Origin: Chitinophaga pinensis
Lineage (GTDB): Bacteria; Bacteroidota; Bacteroidia; Flavobacteriales_D; Crocinitomicaceae
Direction of reading: 5' to 3'
Length of the DNA stretch: 64,000 bases
Assembly: GCA_943324745.2 (NCBI GenBank)
Contig: CALPMT020000017.1
Span: 1 to 64,000, forward strand
The position numbers were made by a program, and so were the translations under genes. The stretch's first letter is position 1. Each line of letters starts with the position of its first letter. The notes under the pieces are model-generated. The model did not search any database and had not been told where the DNA came from. It worked only from the letters and a program-made list of their open reading frames with translations. Of this stretch, positions 27,003 through 35,129 are shown piece by piece.

Positions 27003-27645
27003 CGTTTTTATATGTGATGATCACCTTATTTTGATTAAAGGGTTAAAAGAATTAATTAATTCAGACAAACGATTGTTTGTTTCTGGATATGCGCAAAATA
27101 CGGACGAAGTCAAAGAAATTGTTACTACTAATTCAGTACCTATTGATGTACTATTATTAGACATTAAGATTCAGGAACAATGTGGAATTCAATTAGCAAG
27201 ATGGTTGAAAGAAAAGAAAAATTCAATAGCTATACTTTTTCTTACAATGTTTGAAGATGTTCAGAATATTAACAATGCCATTGAGGTCGGTTGTAGCGGT
27301 TATTTACCAAAAAATATAGATGCGGAAGAACTAAAACTTGCTATAAAAACAGTGGCTAATGGAATAAATTATTTCCCTGCATCAATTTATAAATCAATTG
27401 CGGATCAAACGGAAATTTCGAATGCATCGTTTCAGCCAATAAATGCAATAGATAAAGTGCAATTATCTGAAAGAGAATCAGAAGTGCTATCCTTATTATT
27501 AAATGGTAAAAACTCTAAAGAAATTGGTGATTCCTTATTTTTAAGTATTCACACCGTAAATACTTACAGAAAAAACCTTTTCAAAAAATTTAACGTTAAA
27601 AATGTGACCAGTTTAGTAATAAAAGCAATGAAAGAATATTACTAG
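26986..27645 (+). CDS. NarL-family response regulator
   Basis: A 219-residue partner of the preceding kinase. The receiver has ICDDH (Asp11/12), phosphoacceptor Asp59 (LLLDIKIQEQCG) and LPKNID. The LuxR HTH (about 160-215) has LSERESEVLSLLLNGKNS and SIHTVNTYRKNLFKKF. The start codon lies inside the kinase 3' end, indicating translational coupling. The targets are unknown. Confidence 0.94.
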   Translation: MPKKINVFICDDHLILIKGLKELINSDKRLFVSGYAQNTDEVKEIVTTNSVPIDVLLLDIKIQEQCGIQLARWLKEKKNSIAILFLTMFEDVQNINNAIEVGCSGYLPKNIDAEELKLAIKTVANGINYFPASIYKSIADQTEISNASFQPINAIDKVQLSERESEVLSLLLNGKNSKEIGDSLFLSIHTVNTYRKNLFKKFNVKNVTSLVIKAMKEYY

Positions 27646-27717
27646 TTATTATACAAACTCCCGCCAAAAAGTGTAACATTTCACAAAAAGTCGTACGAAA
27701 AAGTGTAATTACATCGC

Positions 27718-27846
27718 TACCCTTTCCCATTGACAAACATAGAATCGGATTTCTTAGATCGTTTTAAAGATTTCTATTCCAATCTAGAATACAGAACGTG
27801 CAACAAATGTGGACATGTGATGGAATCGGATGAACGATATGTTTAA
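27718..27846 (+). pseudogene. Truncated second copy of 3-hydroxyanthranilate dioxygenase
   Basis: About 42 codons translate as FPLTNIESDFLDRFKDFY, then SNLEYRTCNKCGHVME and SDERYV-stop, matching the C-terminus of the full gene at 19080 except for one Thr-to-Ser change. The other differences I counted are synonymous (for example ATTGAG/ATAGAA, GAGAGG/GAACGA). No start or cupin domain remains. The pattern implies that the parent copy was under protein-level selection before truncation. Confidence 0.88.
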
Positions 27847-27879
27847 TAACTACTTTGTGCTTTTTTAAGATTATTTATT

Positions 27880-27919
27880 AAACAGAAAGAGCCTCATGCA
27901 TATGAGGCTCTTTCTGTTT
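27880..27919. terminator. Long bidirectional terminator
   Basis: An 18-bp perfect stem starting AAACAGAAAGAGCCTCAT with a 4-nt loop, between the dioxygenase fragment and the 3' end of the ferritin gene. Confidence 0.85.
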
Positions 27920-27931
27920 AATAATTTGATT

Positions 27932-28447
27932 TTAAGCTTTTTCCGTTGTACCATTCGTTGCTGGAATAAACTTTTCTAAATCGCGATCAAAAATATATAT
28001 TCCTCCAGAATCACCACCAATTAATTTCAATTTATCCAATAAGGAACGTGCCATAGCTTCTTCTTCTAATTGTTCAGAAACATACCACTGTACGAAATTA
28101 TGGGTTGTGTAATCTTTTTCTTGCAAGCAAATATCTACTAAATTGTTGATGCTATCTGTCACCATTAATTCGTGTTGTAACAATAAATCAAATACATTAA
28201 TGATATTATCAAATTCAACAGGTGGTTTTTCAACCGATGGAATCACTGCTTTACCTCCACGTTCATTAATGAATTTTATCAATTTTAACATGTGGAAACG
28301 CTCTTCATCGGAGTGTAAGTACAAAAACTTTGCAGTTCCGTTTAAACCTTGGTTTTCTGCCCAAGAGGCCATGGCTAAATAAAATTGAGAAGAATAACTT
28401 TCTTTATTTACTTGGTCATTTAATGCTGTTTCAACACGTGTATTCAT
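27932..28447 (-). CDS. Ferritin (non-heme iron storage)
   Basis: A 171-residue four-helix ferritin forming a 24-mer cage that oxidises and stores iron. The ferroxidase centre is visible: Glu in NKESYSSQFYLAMASWAE, the motif DEERFHMLKLI, and Glu in SEQLEEEAMA. The length is close to E. coli FtnA (165). No heme-binding Met typical of bacterioferritin was pinpointed. It is a single gene with a strong terminator and a -7 box 23 nt upstream. A Fur site was not identified. Confidence 0.95.
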   Translation of the reverse strand: MNTRVETALNDQVNKESYSSQFYLAMASWAENQGLNGTAKFLYLHSDEERFHMLKLIKFINERGGKAVIPSVEKPPVEFDNIINVFDLLLQHELMVTDSINNLVDICLQEKDYTTHNFVQWYVSEQLEEEAMARSLLDKLKLIGGDSGGIYIFDRDLEKFIPATNGTTEKA

Positions 28448-28469
28448 CGCTTGTGATATTTGTTTATTA

Positions 28470-28477
28470 CAAAGTTA
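28470..28477 (-). promoter_or_regulatory. Candidate -7 promoter box for the ferritin gene
   Basis: TAACTTTG on the minus strand, 23-30 nt before the ATG, matches TAnnTTTG. Confidence 0.45.
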
Positions 28478-28605
28478 AAATTAATCCAAACGTGTGACCT
28501 TCATTTAATTTAAAAAATTGTAAAGCATCTTATTTATTTGTAACTTAATAAAAGAAACACTTCAACACACTAATAAATCTTATATTAGTACTAATTATTA
28601 CAACC

Positions 28606-30741
28606 ATGTCTAGAAAATCCAAGCACCATAACTCAAAGTCCAAAACAAAAGATAGCCTTACCTATTCCATACGCAGACTCTTTGAGAAAAATTTCGGAAA
28701 AGAATTAACACACCAAGAAGTATGCTCATTTTTGAGTGTACGTGAGAACGAATTACGCAAACAAGTATATGATGCAATGCGTTATTTATGTTCTTCTAAT
28801 TTTTTAAAAGAGAAGACACATGGTGTTTTTATCCTAAATAAGGAGGTAGTTTCATTGGAAGGTGAACTTCAAATTACAGCGCGAGGAGCAGGGTTTTTAT
28901 TGACAGGAAATAAGGCAACTGATGTGTTTATTGCACCTCAAAATTTGGGTCAGGCAATGAATGGTGATGTGGTGCGTGTAATCTTGTCTAAAGATGGTGG
29001 TGGAAGAAGAGAAGGAGTAGTCATTGAATTATTACAACGCGAACGTACACAGTTTGTTGGTACGATCGTCATGAAAGAAAAGTTTGCTTACTTGATGCCA
29101 GACAATCAAAAATCTGGCGTGCAAATTCACTTACCGAAAGAAAAATTAAACGGAGCGAAAGACCAAGATAAAGTGATTGCTAAGATTACAGTTTGGCCCA
29201 AGTCTGCTGAATTTCCTTTTGGAGAAGTGATTGAAGTTTTGGGTAAAAAGAACTCCAACAACATCGAAATGATCAGCATACTTTGTTCGCAAGGGATTGA
29301 CTATAAGTTTCCACAGGAAGTGATTGAGGCTGCAGAATTAGTAACTATGGAATTAGATCCAGAAGAGGTTGCAAAACGCAGAGATTTTAGAGGTATTACT
29401 ACCTTTACCATTGATCCAGTCGATGCCAAAGACTTTGATGATGCCATTTCCATTGAATATTTGGAAAATGACAACATCGAAGTTGGTGTGCATATTGCAG
29501 ATGTGAGTTATTATGTCCGCGAAGGTTCTGTATTGGATAAAGAAGCAGCAAAGCGCGGAAATTCTGTCTATTTAGTAGATCGTGTGGTTCCAATGTTACC
29601 AGAACAAATTTCTAATTTGGCGTGTTCTTTAAGACCACATGAAGATAAGTTTACATTTTCAGCAGTGTTTGAATTAACAAAACAAGGAGCTATTGTGAAG
29701 CAATGGTTTGGAAAGACCGTAATTCATTCCGATCGTCGTTTTACTTATGAAGAAGCTCAAGAAATTTTAGAAGGTGCAGAAGGAGATTTCAAATCAGAAC
29801 TTCACTTGTTGGATAGCATTGCTAAAATTCACCGTAATTATCGTTTGAATAATGGCGCCTTAAATATTGAATCAGAAGAAGTACGTTTTAAATTGAACGA
29901 CGAAGGGAATCCAGAAGGCGTATTTACGAAAACATCTAAGGATGCGCATAAATTGGTAGAAGAGTTCATGTTAATGGCGAACAAACATGTGGCTTTATAT
30001 ATACACTCCAAAGAAAAAAATAAGGACGTTATTCCTTTTGTATACCGTTGTCACGATAAACCAGATCCAGCCAAGATTGAAACATTCAAAATGTTTATTC
30101 AAAAATTTGGTCATGAAATCAAGATTGGAAAAATTGAAGACGTTGCAAAATCTATTAATAATTTATTTAAAGAAATTGTTGATAGTAATGAATACTCTTT
30201 AGTGCAAACTATGGCAATACGTTCGATGGCAAAAGCGAGTTATGAAACGAATAATATCGGACACTTTGGTTTGGCATTTGATTACTATGCGCACTTTACT
30301 TCCCCAATTCGTCGTTATGCCGATTTATTGGTTCATCGTATTTTATTAGAAGAATTAACGCACCAAAAACACAATTACGGGAAAGAATTAGGAATGGTAT
30401 GCAAGCACATTTCGAAAATGGAACGTAAAGCAGTAGAAGCAGAAAGGGAATCTACTAAATACTTTCAGGCCTTATTTATGAAAGATCATTTGGGTGAGGT
30501 ATTTGAGGGAACGGTATCAGGCGTATCCGATTTTGGAATGTTTGTGAAGTTAAATGAAACCCATTGTGAAGGAATGATTTCCTTACAAGATATACCTGGA
30601 GATCGTTTTGTTTTTGATGCAGAGCATTTTTGTATTGTTGGAACACGAAATAAAAAACAGTACAATTTTGGGGATGCAGTAGAAGTTCAAGTGATTGCAG
30701 TTGATACACGTAAACGTCAAATCACGCTGGAATTAGTTTGA
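28606..30741 (+). CDS. rnr: Ribonuclease R
   Basis: A 3'-5' exoribonuclease of the RNB family that degrades structured RNA. In order: an N-terminal helix-turn-helix-like region with basic residues, cold-shock OB domains (about 80-240), the RNB catalytic domain starting GITTFTIDPVDAKDFDDAIS with the catalytic Asp cluster, SPIRRYADLLVHR near 565, and the C-terminal S1 domain (FEGTVSGVSDFGMFVKL). At 711 residues it is shorter than E. coli RNase R (813) and lacks most of the basic tail. The stop overlaps the convergent HTH gene by 9 nt. Confidence 0.96.
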   Translation: MSRKSKHHNSKSKTKDSLTYSIRRLFEKNFGKELTHQEVCSFLSVRENELRKQVYDAMRYLCSSNFLKEKTHGVFILNKEVVSLEGELQITARGAGFLLTGNKATDVFIAPQNLGQAMNGDVVRVILSKDGGGRREGVVIELLQRERTQFVGTIVMKEKFAYLMPDNQKSGVQIHLPKEKLNGAKDQDKVIAKITVWPKSAEFPFGEVIEVLGKKNSNNIEMISILCSQGIDYKFPQEVIEAAELVTMELDPEEVAKRRDFRGITTFTIDPVDAKDFDDAISIEYLENDNIEVGVHIADVSYYVREGSVLDKEAAKRGNSVYLVDRVVPMLPEQISNLACSLRPHEDKFTFSAVFELTKQGAIVKQWFGKTVIHSDRRFTYEEAQEILEGAEGDFKSELHLLDSIAKIHRNYRLNNGALNIESEEVRFKLNDEGNPEGVFTKTSKDAHKLVEEFMLMANKHVALYIHSKEKNKDVIPFVYRCHDKPDPAKIETFKMFIQKFGHEIKIGKIEDVAKSINNLFKEIVDSNEYSLVQTMAIRSMAKASYETNNIGHFGLAFDYYAHFTSPIRRYADLLVHRILLEELTHQKHNYGKELGMVCKHISKMERKAVEAERESTKYFQALFMKDHLGEVFEGTVSGVSDFGMFVKLNETHCEGMISLQDIPGDRFVFDAEHFCIVGTRNKKQYNFGDAVEVQVIAVDTRKRQITLELV

Positions 30742-31062
30742 TTCTTTAGAGATCTTTTTAAGCAATTGTAGATATTCTTCCATTAATTGGTAATATTTTT
30801 CTTTCCAATTATCGTCATCATTTGTATTATCGTAATTGGGCTCTCTAAAATTCTCATTTACAGTATTTAACCCTTTGATTTCTGAACTGAAGTCATAGTA
30901 GATAATTTTACCAATTTGTACAACTATATTTAAAGAGACGTTTGGATTCTGAAAAAGTAAGTAGACCCATTGTCTACTTTTCCCGATTTTTCGTGCAATA
31001 GATGTTAAAGGTATTCCACTACGACGGATTGCTTTCTCAATTATTTCACCTCGATGTTCCAT
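30733..31062 (-). CDS. Small helix-turn-helix DNA-binding protein
   Basis: The start is placed at MEHRGEIIEKAIRRSG; the longer frame adds 14 residues without family support. About residues 4-70 form an XRE-like HTH (IEKAIRRSGIPLTSIARKIG, then SRQWVYLLFQNPNVSLN). The tail is acidic, with a short coiled coil (DDDNWKEKYYQLMEEYLQLL). It is 109 residues long and convergent with rnr, overlapping it by 9 nt. It may regulate a nearby gene or be part of a mobile block with the Rpn nuclease upstream. Confidence 0.75.
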   Translation of the reverse strand: MEHRGEIIEKAIRRSGIPLTSIARKIGKSRQWVYLLFQNPNVSLNIVVQIGKIIYYDFSSEIKGLNTVNENFREPNYDNTNDDDNWKEKYYQLMEEYLQLLKKISKESN

Positions 31063-31299
31063 ATGACAAGTATACAAACGAAAGTGTAAATAATTAAACG
31101 ACATTAATTCAACATTATTTTACAAAAGTTTACATTTTGTTTACGTATTTTGTCGTGAAAAGAGAATAAAATTTATCGATTAAATCCGTGGTACTGAAAA
31201 ATTCCGATTTTGTACATTATTTTGGTTCTAACAATTTTAAAAATTACAGTATTTATACGCATTGTTTCATCATAGATAAAAAATAAACAACAAAATACC

Positions 31300-31307
31300 T
31301 AAATTTG
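31300..31307 (+). promoter_or_regulatory. Candidate -7 promoter box for the Rpn gene
   Basis: TAAATTTG matches TAnnTTTG and ends 25 nt before the ATG. No spaced TTG element is visible. Confidence 0.4.
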
Positions 31308-31332
31308 TTATATAATTTTATCACGATAACTC

Positions 31333-32241
31333 ATGGATTATTTTCAAGAAAAATACATTAATCCGTTTACCGATTATGGGTTCAAAAAATTATTTGGAGA
31401 AGAACCAAATAAGGATTTGTTGTTGGATTTCTTGAATGAATTATTGAAAGAAGAACAAGGGGAGATAGTAAGTATAAATTATATTAAATCGGAACAATTA
31501 GGTGATACTTCCATTGACAGAAAAGCTATTTTTGATTTATATTGTCAAAATGAAAAAGGGGAGAAATTTATCGTTGAATTACAAAAGACTAAACAAAAAT
31601 TTTTTAAAGATCGTACGGTTTATTATTCAACCTTTCCTATTCGTGATCAAGCTCAACTTGCGAATTGGAATTATGAACTGAAAGCGGTCTATACCATTGC
31701 GATATTAGATTTTGTGTTTGATGAAGACAAACAAGAAACTGATAAATTTAGATATGATGTTAAGCTACAAGACATAGACACGAATCAGATATTCTATAAT
31801 AAATTGACTTTCATTCATTTAGAGATGCCGAAGTTCAACAAAAAAATTGAAGAACTTGAAACTCGCTTTGATAAATGGCTTTATATTATTAAAAATTTAA
31901 GTAAGTTAGATCGCATTCCAGATACGCTTCGTGAATCTATTTTTGAAAAATTATTTAGAACGGCTGAAATAGCAAAGTTCACACCAAAACAAGTTAAATC
32001 TTACGAAAATAGCTTGAAATATTTTAGAGATCTTAAAAATTCATTTGATACTGCAGAAGAAGAAGGATTTATGAAAGGTGTTGAAAATGGAATTAAAGTT
32101 GGTATTGAACAAGGAATAGAACAGGGAATAGAGCAAGGCATTGAACATGTCGCAAAAAATCTACTATTAATCGGCTTATCCATCGATAAAATATCAGTCG
32201 CAACAGGTTTGTCGGAAGATGAGATTAATAAATTAACCTAA
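31333..32241 (+). CDS. Rpn family recombination-promoting nuclease
   Basis: A 302-residue protein of the PD-(D/E)xK nuclease superfamily once annotated as putative transposase. The N-terminus NPFTDYGFKKLFGEEPNK is typical. The catalytic region contains DRKAIFDLYCQNEKGE and FIVELQKTKQ (Asp...Glu-x-Lys/Gln-type core). The C-terminus carries four consecutive GIEQ-type tetrapeptide units encoded by 12-nt repeats (about 32101-32145), a known hypervariable feature of this family. Rpn proteins nick DNA and stimulate RecA-independent recombination. It is a solitary gene without transposon ends. Confidence 0.9.
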   Translation: MDYFQEKYINPFTDYGFKKLFGEEPNKDLLLDFLNELLKEEQGEIVSINYIKSEQLGDTSIDRKAIFDLYCQNEKGEKFIVELQKTKQKFFKDRTVYYSTFPIRDQAQLANWNYELKAVYTIAILDFVFDEDKQETDKFRYDVKLQDIDTNQIFYNKLTFIHLEMPKFNKKIEELETRFDKWLYIIKNLSKLDRIPDTLRESIFEKLFRTAEIAKFTPKQVKSYENSLKYFRDLKNSFDTAEEEGFMKGVENGIKVGIEQGIEQGIEQGIEHVAKNLLLIGLSIDKISVATGLSEDEINKLT

Positions 32242-32242
32242 C

Positions 32243-33622
32243 TTACCTTAACGATTGCTTATCAAACAATTCGCGATCTCTTAATTCCATTTGTTCTAAC
32301 CATTTTAAAAAGGATTCAAAATACATATCCCCTTTGATTTTATAGCCTGACGCTGTAAAGTGGACTAAATCATGTCGCATTAATCCATAATTATTCCAAG
32401 TCGTTGAAGAACCTAATTCTCCCATAATTCCATACATATCCCATACCGCACCTTCATATTTTTTAGCTAATTCACGAATCATTTCTCGTTCACGGGCTAC
32501 ATTTCTATTAAGATATTTCTTTTGAAAATGTGCATCATTCGGTACAGTTAATAAAATAGCACAGTTAGGATTTACACTTAAAACTAACTGGATAAGAGAA
32601 TCTAAGTTAGCTTTGAATATTTCTGGATGGAAATCTTCAAATAAAACATTTGCATCATTTGTGCCTACGGAAAAAGCAAAAAAATCGGGTGGTAACTCTC
32701 TTAATTGTTCTTCAAATAATTTGTTTGCTAAATGCGTTGGTAGTGATGCACCATTGACACCAATCGTTGTATACGAAATTCCTGGTTCATTATTTGAGAG
32801 TTGAAAACCTAATAACCGAAATTTAAATTTATCTTGACTTTGCTTGGTTAACATCATATGAAAATTATCCAAGTTTTTATCGAAATGAATGTCTGTATAC
32901 CCAATATTTACATTTGTTTGTATTCTTATTACAAATGTGTCATTTTCAGCAAACGAGAATTTGTATGGAAAAATCCCTTTATTATGGTATACCCGAACCC
33001 TATCAAATGCAGGTTTAACCAAGGTTTTTTTATAGTTAAATTTGATGTCAATAATTGAATCAGTCGTTTCGAGTACCATGCCTAATAATCCATAATCCAA
33101 GGAATCAGGACGATCTAACGTACTTCGATAATTTTTCCAATGATTCGGAGAATAAAAGGTATAATTCCGAGGATTGTTGGTATTAGCTAAATCAAATGGA
33201 AAAATCCATCCTCTTTCACCCGGTAATCCCTTCCAATTAGTTTGCAACAGTGTGCGCATTTCATGGGTGTATACATCAGCCTGTAAATGAGAGCCTCCGA
33301 TATGATAAAAGTTTAATTTACGATCTTTAAAACGCACCATTTGTTTTATATCGAAATATAATTTTTCAAAATTTGGGCTACGTTTTGTATAAAATTGGTA
33401 GTGATTACGATCTAAACGAATGAATGGATACGTGGCAGCTAATGATGAATCGATGATACCAAAGAATTTTCTGTTTTTATATTCATTTAAATACACATGA
33501 TCTTTAATATGTTCTCTTTGTGTGTCTTTACAACTTTGAAAAAAAAAAGATATAAAAAACCCAATCACAATTAAACTGCGACGCAAGTAACTTAATTGAA
33601 AAAGGAAACATATATACTTCAT
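32243..33622 (-). CDS. SGNH/GDSL-type hydrolase, membrane anchored
   Basis: The start is placed at the ATG one codon after a TTG; 459 residues. A hydrophobic segment (about 15-32, LIVIGFFISFFFQSC) anchors the protein or acts as a lipoprotein signal (Cys near 33). The SGNH signatures are IGGSHLQAD (block I Ser), GVNGAS (Gly), GTNDAN (Asn) and DLVHFTASGY (Asp/His). A beta-rich module is inserted between blocks I and II. The architecture resembles polysaccharide- or peptidoglycan-deacetylating esterases, but the substrate is unknown. It is followed by the convergent Rpn gene. Confidence 0.85.
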   Translation of the reverse strand: MKYICFLFQLSYLRRSLIVIGFFISFFFQSCKDTQREHIKDHVYLNEYKNRKFFGIIDSSLAATYPFIRLDRNHYQFYTKRSPNFEKLYFDIKQMVRFKDRKLNFYHIGGSHLQADVYTHEMRTLLQTNWKGLPGERGWIFPFDLANTNNPRNYTFYSPNHWKNYRSTLDRPDSLDYGLLGMVLETTDSIIDIKFNYKKTLVKPAFDRVRVYHNKGIFPYKFSFAENDTFVIRIQTNVNIGYTDIHFDKNLDNFHMMLTKQSQDKFKFRLLGFQLSNNEPGISYTTIGVNGASLPTHLANKLFEEQLRELPPDFFAFSVGTNDANVLFEDFHPEIFKANLDSLIQLVLSVNPNCAILLTVPNDAHFQKKYLNRNVAREREMIRELAKKYEGAVWDMYGIMGELGSSTTWNNYGLMRHDLVHFTASGYKIKGDMYFESFLKWLEQMELRDRELFDKQSLR

Positions 33623-33655
33623 CAATTTTTATTTAACGAGTAACCATGAAAAAAG

Positions 33656-34039
33656 TTACGAATCTAATGTTGGCACTAATTTCATACGTTGTGCTAATTT
33701 AAAAAGTACAAAACTGGAGGTAATCCCGATGCAATTGGCATAAAAGTCAAAAATACTTGCATTACGATAAGGAATAAAAACGTGCAGAGTTTCACAAAAC
33801 GCTGCAAACAAAAAACCAATAATTAGCAAATTAATATTTGTTTCTACTACCTGACTTAAAAAGCAAAGAAACATAAATGGAAGAAATATCAGACTATGTA
33901 CAATATGATCCGAACGAAACCCAAAATATACATGTGTTAAATTAATAGTTCCATTCAGTGGTATTATCAGTAAAATGATGATACAACAAATATATGTGTA
34001 GAATAGTTTTTTATATGTGGATGATTTGAAAACAAACAT
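33656..34039 (-). CDS. VanZ-like membrane protein
   Basis: The start is placed at MFVFKSSTYK because the longer frame begins inside the terminator hairpin of the upstream gene. The 127 residues form about four membrane helices. VanZ-like signatures are SDHIVHSLIFLPFMFL, CETLHVFIPYRN and FDFYANCIG. VanZ-family proteins are linked to glycopeptide tolerance in some bacteria, but most homologues are uncharacterised. It lies 33 nt upstream of the SGNH hydrolase start and is cotranscribed with it, suggesting a shared envelope role. Confidence 0.8.
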   Translation of the reverse strand: MFVFKSSTYKKLFYTYICCIIILLIIPLNGTINLTHVYFGFRSDHIVHSLIFLPFMFLCFLSQVVETNINLLIIGFLFAAFCETLHVFIPYRNASIFDFYANCIGITSSFVLFKLAQRMKLVPTLDS

Positions 34040-34059
34040 TTCTTTCTTTATAAAAAGAC

Positions 34060-34086
34060 AAAAGGCTACCAAAATGATAGCCTTTT
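34060..34086 (-). terminator. Terminator of the universal stress protein gene
   Basis: AAAAGGCTA, a 9-nt loop and TAGCCTTTT. It lies just past the stop codon at 34105 on the minus strand. Confidence 0.75.
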
Positions 34087-34104
34087 AAAAATTCACTCTA
34101 TTCT

Positions 34105-34917
34105 CTATCCTAATGAAAAGGCAGAAATATTTTTTCTTGGATTCAAGATTAAGATCGGAATGTTTGCGTCATTCGTAATCAAATACTCTTCTGGGTTAGA
34201 AATTAATCCTGAAAGTATGTTAGTTCTATTTAAGTTCATGATGGTAATTAAATCTGCATCAACAGATTCAGCATGTTTCAACACTTCTTTTTCGAAATTT
34301 TTAGGATTTAAGAAAGAGATATCATAGCTAATCCCTTTTTCTCCTAAGAACTTTTGAGCAAATTTGATATTCACTTTTATTTGAGAACGGAAGATATCAT
34401 CGGTTTCATCTGGAATAACAACATGTACCTTTGAATTAAAATATTGAGCAATATTTGCCACATATCCTAATTTTTGTTTGGTTTCAGCATTTAAATCTAA
34501 AGGCACAACGATACAATCGTATCCAGTCTCACCGATTTCTTTTTGTTGTACAACGATAAAAGGAACTTCAGAATGAGTAATTACTTTCAAAGCATGTGAT
34601 CCAGTTATTTGTTGCCAACCTTTCACTCCATGAGTCCCCATAAAAATTAATTCAGCATGATGCTCGGCAGCAAAATCACCGATATCTTCAAAAATATTTC
34701 CAACGCGTACTGATGGAACTAATTCAACGTCTGAATTTTTATCTATAATAACTTTTTTCAATTGTGCTTCAGCTGCATCAATCTCTTTCAATTTACTAAC
34801 AACATGTAACAAATAAATACGAGCATTTACAATTTTCGCGGTTGCGATTGCATGATTCAGAGCATTATCAGCAACTGAAGTGAAGTCATGAGGTACAACA
34901 AATACTTTATGATTCAT
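34105..34917 (-). CDS. Tandem universal stress protein (UspA family)
   Basis: A 270-residue protein with two Usp folds in tandem (about 1-135 and 140-262). The first has VVPHDFTSVADNALNHA and MGTHGVKGWQ; the second has CIVVPLDLNAETKQ, with weaker nucleotide-binding glycines (ISNPEEYLI in place of the usual GSVAxxV). Such proteins respond to stress, nutrient limitation or oxygen limitation, some binding ATP. It is a single gene with a -7 box 42 nt upstream. Confidence 0.9.
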   Translation of the reverse strand: MNHKVFVVPHDFTSVADNALNHAIATAKIVNARIYLLHVVSKLKEIDAAEAQLKKVIIDKNSDVELVPSVRVGNIFEDIGDFAAEHHAELIFMGTHGVKGWQQITGSHALKVITHSEVPFIVVQQKEIGETGYDCIVVPLDLNAETKQKLGYVANIAQYFNSKVHVVIPDETDDIFRSQIKVNIKFAQKFLGEKGISYDISFLNPKNFEKEVLKHAESVDADLITIMNLNRTNILSGLISNPEEYLITNDANIPILILNPRKNISAFSLG

Positions 34918-34958
34918 ATGGTTTAATATTTAATATGTTATGTTTTCAAAAACTGACA

Positions 34959-34966
34959 CAAAAGTA
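34959..34966 (-). promoter_or_regulatory. Candidate -7 promoter box for the universal stress protein gene
   Basis: TACTTTTG on the minus strand matches TAnnTTTG, 42-49 nt upstream of the ATG. Confidence 0.4.
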
Positions 34967-35088
34967 GTCAATTCACTTTTTATATAACGCACTTTTAATG
35001 TAAAAGTTGTTCTCTTTTTATAAAATATTTAAAAATTAATCTCTATAAACGATTTCTTAATTCATGCTTAATGTTTAAATGTGTTTTT

Positions 35089-35108
35089 AGCATGACTTTT
35101 GGCATGCT
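35089..35108. promoter_or_regulatory. Short dyad upstream of the GH3 gene
   Basis: AGCATG-ACTTTTGG-CATGCT, 22 nt upstream of the GH3-family start. A further CATGCT half occurs near 35063. It could be an operator, but the evidence is the symmetry alone. Confidence 0.3.
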
Positions 35109-35129
35109 CTTATTACTTAAAAGAAGGAT

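Noticed and set aside
31333-32241. Insertion sequence transposase
   Set aside because: The protein is an Rpn-type nuclease; there are no terminal inverted repeats or target duplications around it.
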